In this document: one piece after another, positions 31,392-39,891 of the stretch | Layout of the letters: each line of letters begins with the position of its first letter | Numbering within the stretch: position 1 is the first letter of the stretch | Source: Streptomyces sp. S.PB5 | GTDB taxonomy: Bacteria > Actinomycetota > Actinomycetes > Streptomycetales > Streptomycetaceae | Assembly: GCF_030403745.1 (NCBI RefSeq) | Contig: NZ_JAQMWP010000039.1 | Coordinates: 1 to 44,474 of the forward strand | Length of the DNA stretch: 44,474 nt | Reading direction: 5' to 3' | Position numbers and translations under genes: made by a program | Notes under the pieces: generated by a model | The model's input: the letters and a program-made list of their open reading frames with translations, nothing else | Database searches by the model: none | Told to the model about the DNA's origin: nothing

Positions 31392-32753
31392 ATGACGAGT
31401 CTGAAGCACCCACAGCTCTCCGGACTGGGGCGCAACCCGGCGGCTTCTGACGACATCCTGGTCCGGCTGGCCGTCCACGGGGCCGGCCGGCACGGGATGG
31501 CCCAGCGCCGTGAGCGGTTGGCGGACACCGTGGCCGAGGCGGTGCTGCGGCACGGCGGCGGCGACATCGTGGTGGCCCTGCGCCGGGACCGGGTCTCCCC
31601 TGCGATGCGCCGCCGGATCGCCGGGCATCCGGATCCGGCGATCCGCGAAGGGTTCGCAGACTTCGTCCGGACAACCGTCGACTTGGAAGTGCAGCTCCCC
31701 ATCGACGACCTGGAAGAGGTCTACGGCCGCCCCCGTGCCGCACTGGCAGAGTCCTCGGACCCGAAGCTGCGCGCCGCGGTCGCCCAGTCGTGGCACGAAC
31801 GGCCGGAGCCGGTGCAGACGGCGCTGCTCACCGACCCGGACCCGACCGTGCGGACAGCGGCCGCCCTGTACAAACAGCCCGGCGTTCCAGCTGAGTTGAG
31901 GGACCGCTGTCTCGCCGACCCAGCCGTGCGGACCCACGTCGCGCGTCACGTCCCGCTCACGTCGGCCCAGTTCGCCGAGCTGATGCGGGTGAAGGACGTG
32001 AAGCTCCACCGGGCCGTCGCCGCCAACCCGCATCTCTCCGCCGACATGGTCAACCGGCTCCTGCAGATCGCCGACCTGGACGTGCGGATCGCGTTGGCGA
32101 TCAGCCGCCACCTCGACACCCCGACCCGCGACCGGCTGTTCGCGCTGGTGGAAGCCGAACGTGCCGAGGGAAGCGACGACGCCCGGATCGCGCTGACCTG
32201 GCGGCCGGGGGAACCGACCTGGTTGTGCGAACTCCCCCTCGGCGAGCGGCTGACCTGTCTGGACTCCCCGCACGCGGTGTTCCGGCGTGCCCTCGCCCGC
32301 TGCCCCGACCTTCCCGAGGAGGCATGGCGCCGCCTGGACGACGACCCGGATCTGTCGGTCCGGCGTATCGCCGCCCGCAGACCCGACGCACCATCAGAAG
32401 TCCTGGAAAAGCTGGTACGCGCCCACGGAGACGTCTTCCATCTCAAGCCACTGCACGTCGACCACCCCAACTTCCCCCGCCACGCCCTGCGCACCTTCGT
32501 CGACGAACCGGACCCGGACGTCCGCTACGTCGCCCTCCAGGACCCCCGGCTCCCGGTGCCGGCGCTGCACCGACTGGCCGGCGCCCCGGAGCCCTTCCTG
32601 CGCCGCGGGGTCGCCCGCCACCCCAACATCACGGACGCCCTGCTGGAGCGACTGCTCGTGGACCCGGACCCCAAGGTCGCCGACGCCGCCGCGGCCAACC
32701 CCGTGCTCGGCCCCGCCCGGATGGACCGCATCCTCACCGACGCCGGCCTGTGA
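31392..32753 (+). CDS. Leucine-rich-variant (LRV/HEAT-like) repeat protein
   Basis: 453 residues from ATG 31392. Short helical repeats recur: LSGLGRNPAASDDILVRLAV, LLTDPDPTVRTAAALYKQPG, AVAANPHLSADMVNRLLQIA, LDDDPDLSVRRIAARRPDAP, GVARHPNITDALLERLLVDP and DPKVADAAAANPVLGPARMD. The spacing and the DPDxxVR phrase are typical of LRV solenoid proteins of actinobacteria. Presumed protein- or nucleic-acid-binding scaffold; no iron-sulfur Cys cluster like that of the Azotobacter LRV protein is visible. Soluble. Confidence 0.82.
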   Translation: MTSLKHPQLSGLGRNPAASDDILVRLAVHGAGRHGMAQRRERLADTVAEAVLRHGGGDIVVALRRDRVSPAMRRRIAGHPDPAIREGFADFVRTTVDLEVQLPIDDLEEVYGRPRAALAESSDPKLRAAVAQSWHERPEPVQTALLTDPDPTVRTAAALYKQPGVPAELRDRCLADPAVRTHVARHVPLTSAQFAELMRVKDVKLHRAVAANPHLSADMVNRLLQIADLDVRIALAISRHLDTPTRDRLFALVEAERAEGSDDARIALTWRPGEPTWLCELPLGERLTCLDSPHAVFRRALARCPDLPEEAWRRLDDDPDLSVRRIAARRPDAPSEVLEKLVRAHGDVFHLKPLHVDHPNFPRHALRTFVDEPDPDVRYVALQDPRLPVPALHRLAGAPEPFLRRGVARHPNITDALLERLLVDPDPKVADAAAANPVLGPARMDRILTDAGL

Positions 32754-32782
32754 GAGGGCGACCGAGCGGAGGACAGGCCTCG

Positions 32783-33400
32783 TCAGACGCTGCTGAGGAG
32801 ATCGTCGAGCGGCGCGGGTACACGGTCCGGTTCGAGGGCCTCGACCAGGACACGGCCGTACTGGATCTTGCGCCCCTTCTTCGTGCCGAGGAAGCGCCGG
32901 AGCTGCTGCTGGGCGGTGCGGCCCTGCTGCGCGGGCTGGCGGAGGAAGGTCTGCAAGGGGCGCAGGTCGCCTTCCTCCCGGACGAGTTCCGCCACCCGGG
33001 CCACGCCCAGTGCGCGGATCAGCTCGTCCTCCAGGTCCGCCGCGCAGACGAAGAACCCCTCCTGCGGTGCACCGGCCCGCTCCAGGCCGCGGGTGTAGTA
33101 GGGGTGTTCCGCCTCGTCGCACAGTCCGGTCAGGCGAAGGCCGAGACCGGGTGGGCCGAGGAGCTGGGTGAAACGCCCGACGCTCATCGCGCCGCCCATC
33201 GGCATCACACAGACGCCCTCGGCCGCCAGATCACGGCTGCGGCTCGCGGCCAGCGCGTCGACCGCCGCGGCATCGCTCAGCCCTTCGAGCAGGACGGCCG
33301 TCCGTACGGAGAGCCGCTCGGCCAGCTCGCGTGCGGGGTCGCCGGGACCACCCGCCGCCCACTCGGTGACCGCCTGCCGGAACGCCCCCATGTCAGTCAT
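32783..33400 (-). CDS. TOPRIM (OLD-like) nuclease-fold protein without ATPase domain
   Basis: 205 residues from ATG 33400. RTAVLLEGLSDAAAVDALAA holds the TOPRIM catalytic Glu (LLEG), GVCVMPMGGAMSVGRFTQLL follows, and RLTGLCDEAEHPYYTRGLER carries the DxE-type metal motif. FFVCAADLEDELIRALGVAR is the phrase seen in OLD-family TOPRIM domains. The standard OLD ABC-ATPase is absent, so the protein is a TOPRIM-only form of modest length. It lies 27 nt after a GIY-YIG gene on the same strand and so is likely co-transcribed with it. Physiological role unknown. Confidence 0.8.
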   Translation of the reverse strand: MTDMGAFRQAVTEWAAGGPGDPARELAERLSVRTAVLLEGLSDAAAVDALAASRSRDLAAEGVCVMPMGGAMSVGRFTQLLGPPGLGLRLTGLCDEAEHPYYTRGLERAGAPQEGFFVCAADLEDELIRALGVARVAELVREEGDLRPLQTFLRQPAQQGRTAQQQLRRFLGTKKGRKIQYGRVLVEALEPDRVPAPLDDLLSSV

Positions 33401-33427
33401 GGGACGAGTCTCCGTCGTGCCAGGCCG

Positions 33428-33943
33428 TCACGGTAGCGAATTTCGACCATGGCGCCGTGGGGCCGCGGGGTCCTCGGCGAGCCGGATCTCCTGGGCGAGT
33501 CTCGCGACCCTCGCTCGCTTCGTGGTGATGGCCCGCGTCAACAGGCGCAGGTGGGTGGAGGATTCGGGGACGGTGGCCTCCAGCTCCTCCAACCGGCGCC
33601 GCTCGACGGCGAGTTGCACCCTCAGACGGGAGGCGGGATCGGGCGGCGGGGACGGGGCCGGGCCGTTGAAGACGACGTTGTGCCTGGGGCGTTCGGTGTG
33701 GACCGCGCGACGCTCGGCCGCCTCCGCGTCACCGGGGTACTCGATCCGGATGGCGATGACCTCCGACCCCCAGGGCTGGTCTCGCAAGTGGGTGCGAATA
33801 CGGGTGAGGGGGCAGATCGTGATGCCCACGTAGAGCAGGCCCTCGGGTCCGTACAGGCGGTACAGGGCGGTGCGGCCCGCGGTGTGCAGGCCGCCCTCCT
33901 CGTCGAACAGGCTGCGCAGGAACTGTGTGTCGATGTCGGTCAT
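33428..33943 (-). CDS. GIY-YIG nuclease family protein
   Basis: 171 residues from ATG 33943. The signature strands are TALYRLYGPEGLLYVGITIC followed by RTHLRDQPWGSEV and RIEYPGDAEAAERRAVHTER, containing the tyrosines, the catalytic arginine region and the glutamate of GIY-YIG endonucleases (the first motif reads LYRLY, the second LYVGIT). The C-terminal 60 residues form a charged helix with possible coiled coil. Such small proteins may cut DNA, but several are degenerate; activity is not proven. Probable operon with the downstream TOPRIM gene. Confidence 0.82.
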   Translation of the reverse strand: MTDIDTQFLRSLFDEEGGLHTAGRTALYRLYGPEGLLYVGITICPLTRIRTHLRDQPWGSEVIAIRIEYPGDAEAAERRAVHTERPRHNVVFNGPAPSPPPDPASRLRVQLAVERRRLEELEATVPESSTHLRLLTRAITTKRARVARLAQEIRLAEDPAAPRRHGRNSLP

Positions 33944-34081
33944 GACGCGGCCCCCTTGTCACGGCGAGATCGACGCGAGCGGCGACGCAGGCTCGCCGCA
34001 CGCCGCTCGTGCCGTCTCCACGGTGCCACGGGGGACTGACAGTGCGGCCGGGCCGCCGTCCGTCAGCGGCAGCCGGCGTCG

Positions 34082-34795
34082 TCACCGGGGTGTCAGTACG
34101 GTGAACTCGTTGCCGTCGGGATCGAGCATCAGTACCTGACCGGCGTCGCCCTGCCCGGCGTGTGTCGCCCCGAGGGAGAGCAGACGGTCGATCTCCGCCC
34201 GCAGGTCGGCGCCGGGGGGTGGAGTGAGGTCGAACTGCTGCCGGTTCCTGCCCTTCTTCGGCGCCACCGGCGGTCCGCCCCATGTGATCTTCGTGCCTCC
34301 GTGCGGCGACTGGATGGCGGTCTCCTCGTCCTGGTCCCAGACCAGTGGCCACTCCAGCGCCCGGCTCCAGAAGTAGCCGACCTCCTGTGAACCGTCGCAG
34401 GCCAGTGCTCCGAGGAATCCACAGTCGGCGAGGAACTTGTTGCCCGGCTCGATGACACAGAACTCGTTGCCGTCGGGGTCGGCGAGCACCACGTGATCGA
34501 CCTCGCCCTGGCCGATGTCGAGGTGCCGGCCGCCGAGCGCCAACGCCCGCTCCACCGTCCGCTGCTGCTCCTCGAGCGTGGCGCTCGTCAGATCGAAGTG
34601 CATGCGGTTCGGGCCGGACTTGGGGTCCTCGGTCGGAACGAAACGGAGCCGGAACCCGGCGTCGTCACCGGGCACGAGCTGGACGCCGTCCCGGGGATCG
34701 TCCACCAATTCCCAGCCCAGGACCCCGGACCAGAACCGCGCGAGGCGCAGCGGCTCGCTCGCGCCGAAGCAGATTGCGAACAGTCGAGAAGTCAT
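34082..34795 (-). CDS. Double VOC (glyoxalase/bleomycin-resistance fold) protein
   Basis: 237 residues from ATG 34795 (MTSRLFAICFGASEPLRLAR). Two glyoxalase-like modules follow: residues about 1-115 (ARFWSGVLGWELVDDPRDGV, PNRMHFDLTSATLEEQ, DHVVLADPDGNEFCVIEPGN) and about 120-237 (YFWSRALEWPLVWDQDEETA, GQVLMLDPDGNEFTVLTPR). The pattern FDLTxxxxEEQ and DPDGNEF is that of actinobacterial VOC proteins of unknown ligand. Metal ligands are not obvious, suggesting a binding rather than catalytic role. Lone gene. Confidence 0.85.
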   Translation of the reverse strand: MTSRLFAICFGASEPLRLARFWSGVLGWELVDDPRDGVQLVPGDDAGFRLRFVPTEDPKSGPNRMHFDLTSATLEEQQRTVERALALGGRHLDIGQGEVDHVVLADPDGNEFCVIEPGNKFLADCGFLGALACDGSQEVGYFWSRALEWPLVWDQDEETAIQSPHGGTKITWGGPPVAPKKGRNRQQFDLTPPPGADLRAEIDRLLSLGATHAGQGDAGQVLMLDPDGNEFTVLTPR

Positions 34796-35166
34796 GGCCC
34801 CGTACATCTCCGATCAGCTGACCGCCTGCTGCCGACAGGGCGCCGTGCGGGCCCTCGCGGAAGCCTAGGCGGGCGCCGGCCGGGCCCGCATCCGAGTATT
34901 CGGGCCCGGGGGCGGCGTCCACCCCCTCGGCGTCGGCGGGGCCGTGTCCGGATTCCGGCTCCGTGGAGTGTGGGCCGGTGGTCGGATGACCGGTCGCGTC
35001 GCAGACCGCCACCGCCTGGCATTCCTACCCTCAACGCTGCCGTCACCCCACATGTATGACCGCGTAGGCGTAGGTTTCGCCCGGGCCCGGAGGCCGGCGC
35101 CAGGGCCTGGTGCGGCAGCTGTGCAGACGTCCCTCCTTGAGGGCGAACCGCGGCGGCCGTATCTGA
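34796..35166. other. Intergenic stretch, no gene recognised
   Basis: About 370 bases upstream of the VOC gene, GC-rich. No frame shows domain similarity or good codon bias. It begins the degraded zone that runs to 36.8 kb. Confidence 0.4.
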
Positions 35167-35430
35167 ATGCGCTCGCACCTCGACTGGCTGCTTGCCCAGT
35201 CCGACCGGGTCCTCGGCCGCTTCTCCACCGCCATCGCCCGCGTCCGCGACACCCCCTGGATACGGCACGCCTTCCACGACGTGATCGGCATGGCCGTCAC
35301 CTTCGAGGTCCTCGCCGGACTGCGCACCTCGCGCCTCCGAGCCGAACGCGCCGCCCAACTGCCCGGCGGGGCCCGCACGGTGCGTCAGACCTACGCCGTC
35401 GTGGTCACCGGAGGCAGCCTTCGCCAAGGG
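35167..35430 (+). other. Gene fragment with strong coding bias, unrecognised
   Basis: From ATG 35167 the frame reads MRSHLDWLLAQSDRVLGRFS, TAIARVRDTPWIRHAFHDVI, GMAVTFEVLAGLRTSRLRAE with nearly all codons ending in G or C. The bias vanishes around 35430, while the neighbouring frame (35438 onward) becomes coding. A frameshift or deletion joins the two pieces. The protein family is not recognised. It is a remnant or the N-terminal half of the LuxR-like reading frame. Confidence 0.4.
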
Positions 35431-35437
35431 TGCCCGG

Positions 35438-35737
35438 ATGAACAGCGGGGAGCCCGTGGTCTACGCACTGGACGCACCGTTCACGCCCCCACCGCCGACC
35501 CCGATGGCCCAGCCGCCCGCTCAGCAGCACCGGGACGGACCTCGCCCGGTCGTCACCGAGGGCCTGGACGGCCAGGCAATCGCCGAACAGCTGCACATCG
35601 ACCCCGGATCCGTCACAGAACGCATCGAGGACGTTCTCACCACCCTCGGACTCGCCGACCGTGCCGGGTTGTCCTCCTGGACCGACCGATACCGGTCCCC
35701 CGGCACCGGCCAGCCCGTCGCGCCCCGGCCGAACTGA
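35438..35737 (+). pseudogene. LuxR-type helix-turn-helix remnant
   Basis: 99 codons from ATG 35438. After a Pro-rich lead the sequence VTEGLDGQAIAEQLHIDPGS then VTERIEDVLTTLGLADRAGL matches the LuxR DNA-binding domain (EGL..IA..L.I...V......L..L...R). The expected N-terminal receiver or sensor part is missing, and the preceding piece is in another frame. Probably the tail of a decayed response regulator or LuxR-solo gene. Confidence 0.6.
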
Positions 35738-36365
35738 AGCGGCCGCGAGATACCGAACTCTCGCAGCGTCCCATCGCGCAGGTCAGCGGCCGCCGCCTCC
35801 GGGCGGTGGCCGAGAGGCTCTCTTCCCGACCGGCGCGGACATCTTCTACGCTTCGGGCAGCGAGCGGAAGCTGCGCCACCGGCCGGTCCGCGCCCCGTAC
35901 CCGCCCCCAGTCCCCGGGCCTGAAGAGTCAACCGAGCCCGCAGGGAAACCGGAGCCCGCATCCCGCGAACGGTCCGCGGCCCCGGTCCCTCGTCCTCACA
36001 GCCCATGGGCGAACTCCCGCACGCCCAACAGGTCGTGAGGACGATCCCGCGCGAGGTCTCGCGCCAAGGGAAGACGCGAGCACTCGCGCAGGCGGCCGCC
36101 GCCGTCGCCGACGACAGGGCGGCGGCCGCCACATTCCATGGTTCCCGGGCGCCCGCGTCAACCACCCGCCTCCGCAACCGATGCACGGCACATCCGGACG
36201 GTGCCCGCACCTCCTTCACATTTCGGGCACGGCCCCGAGCAGCCGATGGCCTCCCGCAAACGACCAGTGGGGCCGTGCGGAGTGCCTGCGGTGACAGGCG
36301 CGCGGTCCTCGGGCAGTGAAGCCGCACCACGCCGTTCTCTGGACCGTTTCGCGACCGGGGGGAGA
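35738..36365. other. 628-base stretch, no gene recognised
   Basis: Open frames exist on both strands, but none shows a known motif or consistent codon bias. GGCGGCCGCC-type repeats occur near 36090-36130. It belongs to the degraded zone between the LuxR remnant and the HtpX fragments. Confidence 0.4.
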
Positions 36366-36498
36366 TCAGGATGAGCATCTCGACGCACGCGGCCGGGGTG
36401 AAGAAGAACGCGCGGAAGGTCGGCCGGTGAGCAGGGCGGCGGGCCGGTCGGCGGCCGGTTCGCGGTAACAGGACACGGCGCGGATGAGCAGGAAGACC
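36366..36498 (-). pseudogene. HtpX-like M48 metalloprotease fragment (middle part)
   Basis: On the minus strand from about 36498: PVFLLIRAVSCYREPAADRP then AALLTGRPSA, after which the frame is scrambled and stops. HtpX-type proteases have a membrane segment followed by (R)xxSRYREFAADRGAALLTGRPSALASAL; the alignment is unmistakable although Arg and Gly positions are changed to Cys and Pro. The zinc-binding HExxH region is not present. A C-terminal piece of the same kind of protein lies 8 nt away on the other strand. Confidence 0.72.
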
Positions 36499-36505
36499 GG
36501 TGTAC

Positions 36506-36655
36506 ATGGCCAGGAGCAAGGACAGGGGCGGCCGGGCCCATCACCTCGGCCCGGGTTCCACCGTGGCGAACCTGTTCTCCACCCACCCCGCCCTGGAGCG
36601 CCGTCTCGATCAACTGGGGAAGAGCTCCACCGAGCCGGGCCGCCCGGCCCCATGA
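36506..36655 (+). pseudogene. HtpX-like C-terminal fragment, opposite orientation
   Basis: ATG 36506 to TGA 36653-36655: MARSKDRGGRAHHLGPGSTV then ANLFSTHPALERRLDQLGKS and STEPGRPAP. The LFSTHPxxExRxxQL phrase is the usual C-terminus of HtpX proteases. Its orientation is opposite to the middle fragment immediately to its left, which implies that an inversion or rejoining broke the ancestral gene. Confidence 0.72.
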
Positions 36656-36669
36656 CCCCGGAGCGCACG

Positions 36670-36760
36670 TCACCGACGTGGTTGCAACGGCAGTACGAGG
36701 GTGAAACTCGCGCCCCGCCCTCGCCCCGGCGAGGACGCCGTGACGCCCCCGTCGTGCCCG
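36670..36760 (-). pseudogene. Histidine-kinase C-terminal tail remnant
   Basis: The minus-strand frame ending in TGA at 36672-36670 reads AGHDGGVTASSPGRGRGASF then TLVLPLQPRR. This is the typical last 30 residues of a HATPase domain (AHGG.V.A.S..G.GA.F...LP). Nothing of the ATP-binding boxes is found upstream, where the ABC permease gene begins, so only the tail survives. Confidence 0.65.
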
Positions 36761-36798
36761 GCGCTCGTACGAAGCCTCCGCGAAGGCGGGCCGGAACC

Positions 36799-38277
36799 TC
36801 ATACGGCCGTGGTGCGCACGGCGTGGCGGAACAGCAGCGCGGCCGCGATCGTGAGGCCCGCGAGCCAGGCGAGGGCGATGAGCAGCGGGCCGGTCTCGTC
36901 GAAGGACCCGGTGAGCGCGGCGTCGTACAGGACCCGGGAGGCGCCGTAGCCGGGCAGGGTCCGTCCCACGCCGGACACCTCGGAGTTGAGCATGGGGCTC
37001 TGCTCGATGCCGATGTCGAGGAACGGCACCAGGAAGGCGACGAACACCCCGCCGACCCGCCCGACGAACGAGCCGATCAGCACGCCGATCAGACCGTAGG
37101 TGAGGCCCATCAAGAGGTTGGCGAGGAGGTAGAGGCCCCACTGGCGGGGGTCGAACAGGGCCGCCGTGACGGCGAGGGAAGCCGCGGTCGCGACCAGTGC
37201 ACCCAGGGCGACGACGGACAGCCGAGCCGTGAGCAGGCTGCGGACGCGCAGGCCGGCCAGGAAGAGCCGCTGGTCGCCGGAGCGCGCCTGAAGGGCGGTG
37301 AACAGCCCTACGAGCGCGGCCAGCGTGGCGATGGAGACCGGGGCCATGAAGCCGGGATGGGCGTCGGGGAACCAGAACCGCACCACGGCCCGGCGGCCGT
37401 TCTCGGTGAGCACCATGGACTGGTACTCGTCCGGGGTGCTGACCGCGGCGAGCAGGATGAAGGCGGTCGGTACGGCGATCAGCAGCGCCCACAGCACGCG
37501 GTTGCGACCTGCCTCGCGCAGCCCCATCCGCAGGGCGGTGGCGAGTTGGCCCGCCGGGCGGCGCGGTCGTGCGGCGCGGCTGGTGGCCGCGACGACCGCC
37601 CAGCTGACGGCGAGCGCGGCGACGGTCCACACGAGCGCCCAGCCGAGGTCACCGATACGGCCACCGTGGCGGGACGGCAGATCCATCATCCACAGCGCCG
37701 CGAAGTGCGTCGGCAGGGGACGCGTCACCACCCGGTCCGCGGCGCCGAACGCCGGACCGAAGAAGACGTCCAGGATCCATACGAAGAAGACGAGGACGGT
37801 GCCGTTGACCGGCTCCGGCACGAGGGCGCCGATCAACGCCCCGATGCCCAGGTAGATCACCGCGAACATCAGGGTCCCCGCGATGGTCCGCCCCGGCACG
37901 CTGATACCGGTGCGGGCCGCCAGGGTCACCAGGGCCGCAGCGGTCGCGGTGACGGCGAGCGCGAGCCCGGTGGCGAGCCGGGCGGCGACCAGCCGTACGG
38001 AAGCCAGTCCCGCCAGCACCAGGCGGCGGTCGGTGGCGCGGGCGGAGCGTACCTGGAAGTACATGGCGATGGCCGAGACGAAGGCCGCGGCCCACCCGGC
38101 GGTGGCCGTCTCCACAGCCACCCCGCCCTGTCCGCCGAGCAGTTCGGCGGCGTCCGCGATCTTCTGCGCGGCGACGGCCACGAACACGACCGGCACGACG
38201 ACCAGCATCGACACGGTGACCCGATTGCGCGCCGTCTCACTGACATAGCGGCGTACGAGCAGCCCGGTGGTGGTCAT
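36799..38277 (-). CDS. ABC-2-type transporter permease, about twelve membrane segments
   Basis: 492 residues from ATG 38277, very hydrophobic. Segments such as RVTVSMLVVVPVVFVAVAAQ, TIAGTLMFAVIYLGIGALIG, ALLIAVPTAFILLAAVSTPD, LLANLLMGLTYGLIGVLIGS and LLIALAWLAGLTIAAALLFR suggest two fused six-helix halves. The ATG overlaps the stop of the ATPase gene as ATGA, so the pair forms an exporter. The substrate is unknown; proteins of this size occur in antibiotic, lipid or metal-stress exporters. Confidence 0.87.
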   Translation of the reverse strand: MTTTGLLVRRYVSETARNRVTVSMLVVVPVVFVAVAAQKIADAAELLGGQGGVAVETATAGWAAAFVSAIAMYFQVRSARATDRRLVLAGLASVRLVAARLATGLALAVTATAAALVTLAARTGISVPGRTIAGTLMFAVIYLGIGALIGALVPEPVNGTVLVFFVWILDVFFGPAFGAADRVVTRPLPTHFAALWMMDLPSRHGGRIGDLGWALVWTVAALAVSWAVVAATSRAARPRRPAGQLATALRMGLREAGRNRVLWALLIAVPTAFILLAAVSTPDEYQSMVLTENGRRAVVRFWFPDAHPGFMAPVSIATLAALVGLFTALQARSGDQRLFLAGLRVRSLLTARLSVVALGALVATAASLAVTAALFDPRQWGLYLLANLLMGLTYGLIGVLIGSFVGRVGGVFVAFLVPFLDIGIEQSPMLNSEVSGVGRTLPGYGASRVLYDAALTGSFDETGPLLIALAWLAGLTIAAALLFRHAVRTTAV

Positions 38278-38981
38278 GACGCCACGGCCTTCTCGTCGCG
38301 TGGCCGCGCCTTGCCGTCCCGCAGTTGCACGATGCGGTCGAAACGCTCCTCGTCGGTGACGAAGTGACTGATGATCAGCACCGACCGGCCGGCCTGCCTC
38401 CGCTGCCCGACGAGGTCCCAGAACTTCAGGTAGGTGTCGAAGTCGAAGCCCGCGTACGGCTCGTCCAGCAGCAGTACGTCGGGATCGGCCAGGAGCGCGA
38501 GGCCGAGGTTGAGCTTGGACAGGGTGCCGCCGGACAGCTGGTCGGTGCGGGTGGCGGCGTACCGCTCGAAACCGAGCGACTCGTAGATCGCCCGGCGGGC
38601 GTGCCGCTCGGCCTCGGGGGTCATCCCGTAGGCGCGGCCGAACAGTTCGAAGTGTTCGTCGCAGGTGAGGCGTTCGTAGACGACGGGCTCCTGGGGGCAG
38701 TAGCCGAGCCGGCCGTCGTACGACACGGTGCCGGCGTCCGGCCGCAGCGCCCCCACGAGGATCTTCATCAGGGTGCTCTTGCCGGAGCCGTTCTCTCCGA
38801 CCAGACCCACGACCTCACCGGGGGCCAGCGACAGATCCGCGCCCTGCAGCACGTGAAGGCTGTGCCGGGTGGGCCAGACGCCGCGTCGGTAGGCCTTCTC
38901 GATGCCGGTGGCGGTCAGGACGTGCCGTGGGTGCCGTGTCGGCGGTGCGTGGGTGATGGACGCGGATGCGGTGGAGCTCAT
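38274..38981 (-). CDS. ABC transporter ATP-binding protein
   Basis: 235 residues from ATG 38981 with GAGGGAG upstream. Walker A is GLVGENGSGKSTLMKILVGA, the signature QLSGGTLSKLNLGLALL, and Walker B DPDVLLLDEPYAGFDFDTYL, with the His switch in IISHFVTDEERFDR. The Q-loop is GYCPQEP. The signature reads LSGGTLSK instead of the more usual LSGGQ. Coupled by a 4-nt overlap to the permease gene. Confidence 0.93.
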   Translation of the reverse strand: MSSTASASITHAPPTRHPRHVLTATGIEKAYRRGVWPTRHSLHVLQGADLSLAPGEVVGLVGENGSGKSTLMKILVGALRPDAGTVSYDGRLGYCPQEPVVYERLTCDEHFELFGRAYGMTPEAERHARRAIYESLGFERYAATRTDQLSGGTLSKLNLGLALLADPDVLLLDEPYAGFDFDTYLKFWDLVGQRRQAGRSVLIISHFVTDEERFDRIVQLRDGKARPRDEKAVAS

Positions 38982-39201
38982 GACTCCCTCCTCGGATTCC
39001 CGGACGTGCCTCTCTGACAGTGGCCGACGACGTGCGGGACGGGAGGTCGCGCAGCGTGTCGGCGGCAGCGTGTACCAGCGCCGCGGCGGTGTGGCCGACG
39101 CCCGACAGACCTCTGGCAACGGCAGGGGAGGCGGTAGTCGCACAGCCCGACGACAGGTGGCTGCGGACCGATCAGGGACCGGACGAGGGCGATCACGTCC
39201 C

Positions 39202-39891
39202 TCACCCCCGTGCGGTGGTGCGGCGCTGGTGCCGTGCCGGCGGGCCACCGTGCGGCGCGGGCGGACGGGTGTGCCACCTGGGCCAGAACCTGGGGGTGCG
39301 GGCGGCGTACGCGTCCCAGCCGGTGCCGAACTTCTTCGCGACCTCGCGCTCCTCGCTGCGGGCCAGCCGTGCGTAGACGTACACCAGGACCGGGAACATG
39401 ATCAGGGTGGGGATGGTCGGCCACTGCAGCAGGAACCCGATCATGATGAGCAGGAAGCCGTCGTACTGCGGGTGGCGCACATATGCGTACGGGCCCGTGG
39501 TCGCCAGGCGGTCGTGCTGGGCGGCGTCGTGCAGCACCCGCCATGCGACGGCGATCAGCCAGAAGCCGACGCCGATGCCGACATAGCTGGCCAGGTGGAA
39601 GGGGCTCAGATGCGGGTCGCCCTGCCAGTTGGTCAGGTCGTTCCACAGGTGGCCGCCGGCGTGGGTGTCCTCCAGCAGCGGGAACCGGGAGCCGAGCCAG
39701 CTGCCCAGCAGGTAGACGGTCAGCGGGGTGCCGTACATCTCGGTGAACAGCGCCACCATGAACGCGCTGTAGGCGCCCATCGCCCGCCAGTCCCGCTTGC
39801 TCCTGGGGTGGAAGAAGCTCGCGGCGAAGACGATGAACAGCAGGGTGTTGAGCACCACCAGCGGCCACAGGCCGTATGCGGCGTCAGCCAT
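39202..39891 (-). CDS. Isoprenylcysteine carboxyl methyltransferase (ICMT/PEMT)-like membrane protein
   Basis: 229 residues from ATG 39891; membrane segments at the N-terminus (YGLWPLVVLNTLLFIVFAAS) and around 100-180. The C-terminal catalytic block TTGPYAYVRHPQYDGFLLIM and RLARSEEREVAKKFGTGWDA, with YAARTPRFWPRW, is the ICMT/PEMT pattern (RHPxY, E-E). In bacteria these enzymes often sit in heavy-metal or phospholipid contexts. The start overlaps the stop of the upstream small membrane protein by one nucleotide (TGATG), indicating coupling. Confidence 0.85.
   Translation of the reverse strand: MADAAYGLWPLVVLNTLLFIVFAASFFHPRSKRDWRAMGAYSAFMVALFTEMYGTPLTVYLLGSWLGSRFPLLEDTHAGGHLWNDLTNWQGDPHLSPFHLASYVGIGVGFWLIAVAWRVLHDAAQHDRLATTGPYAYVRHPQYDGFLLIMIGFLLQWPTIPTLIMFPVLVYVYARLARSEEREVAKKFGTGWDAYAARTPRFWPRWHTRPPAPHGGPPARHQRRTTARG

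Noticed and set aside
36484..38367. Plus-strand open frame of about 627 codons
   Set aside because: Antisense to the ABC permease with repetitive Gly/Asp/Arg composition and no motif; a shadow of the real gene.
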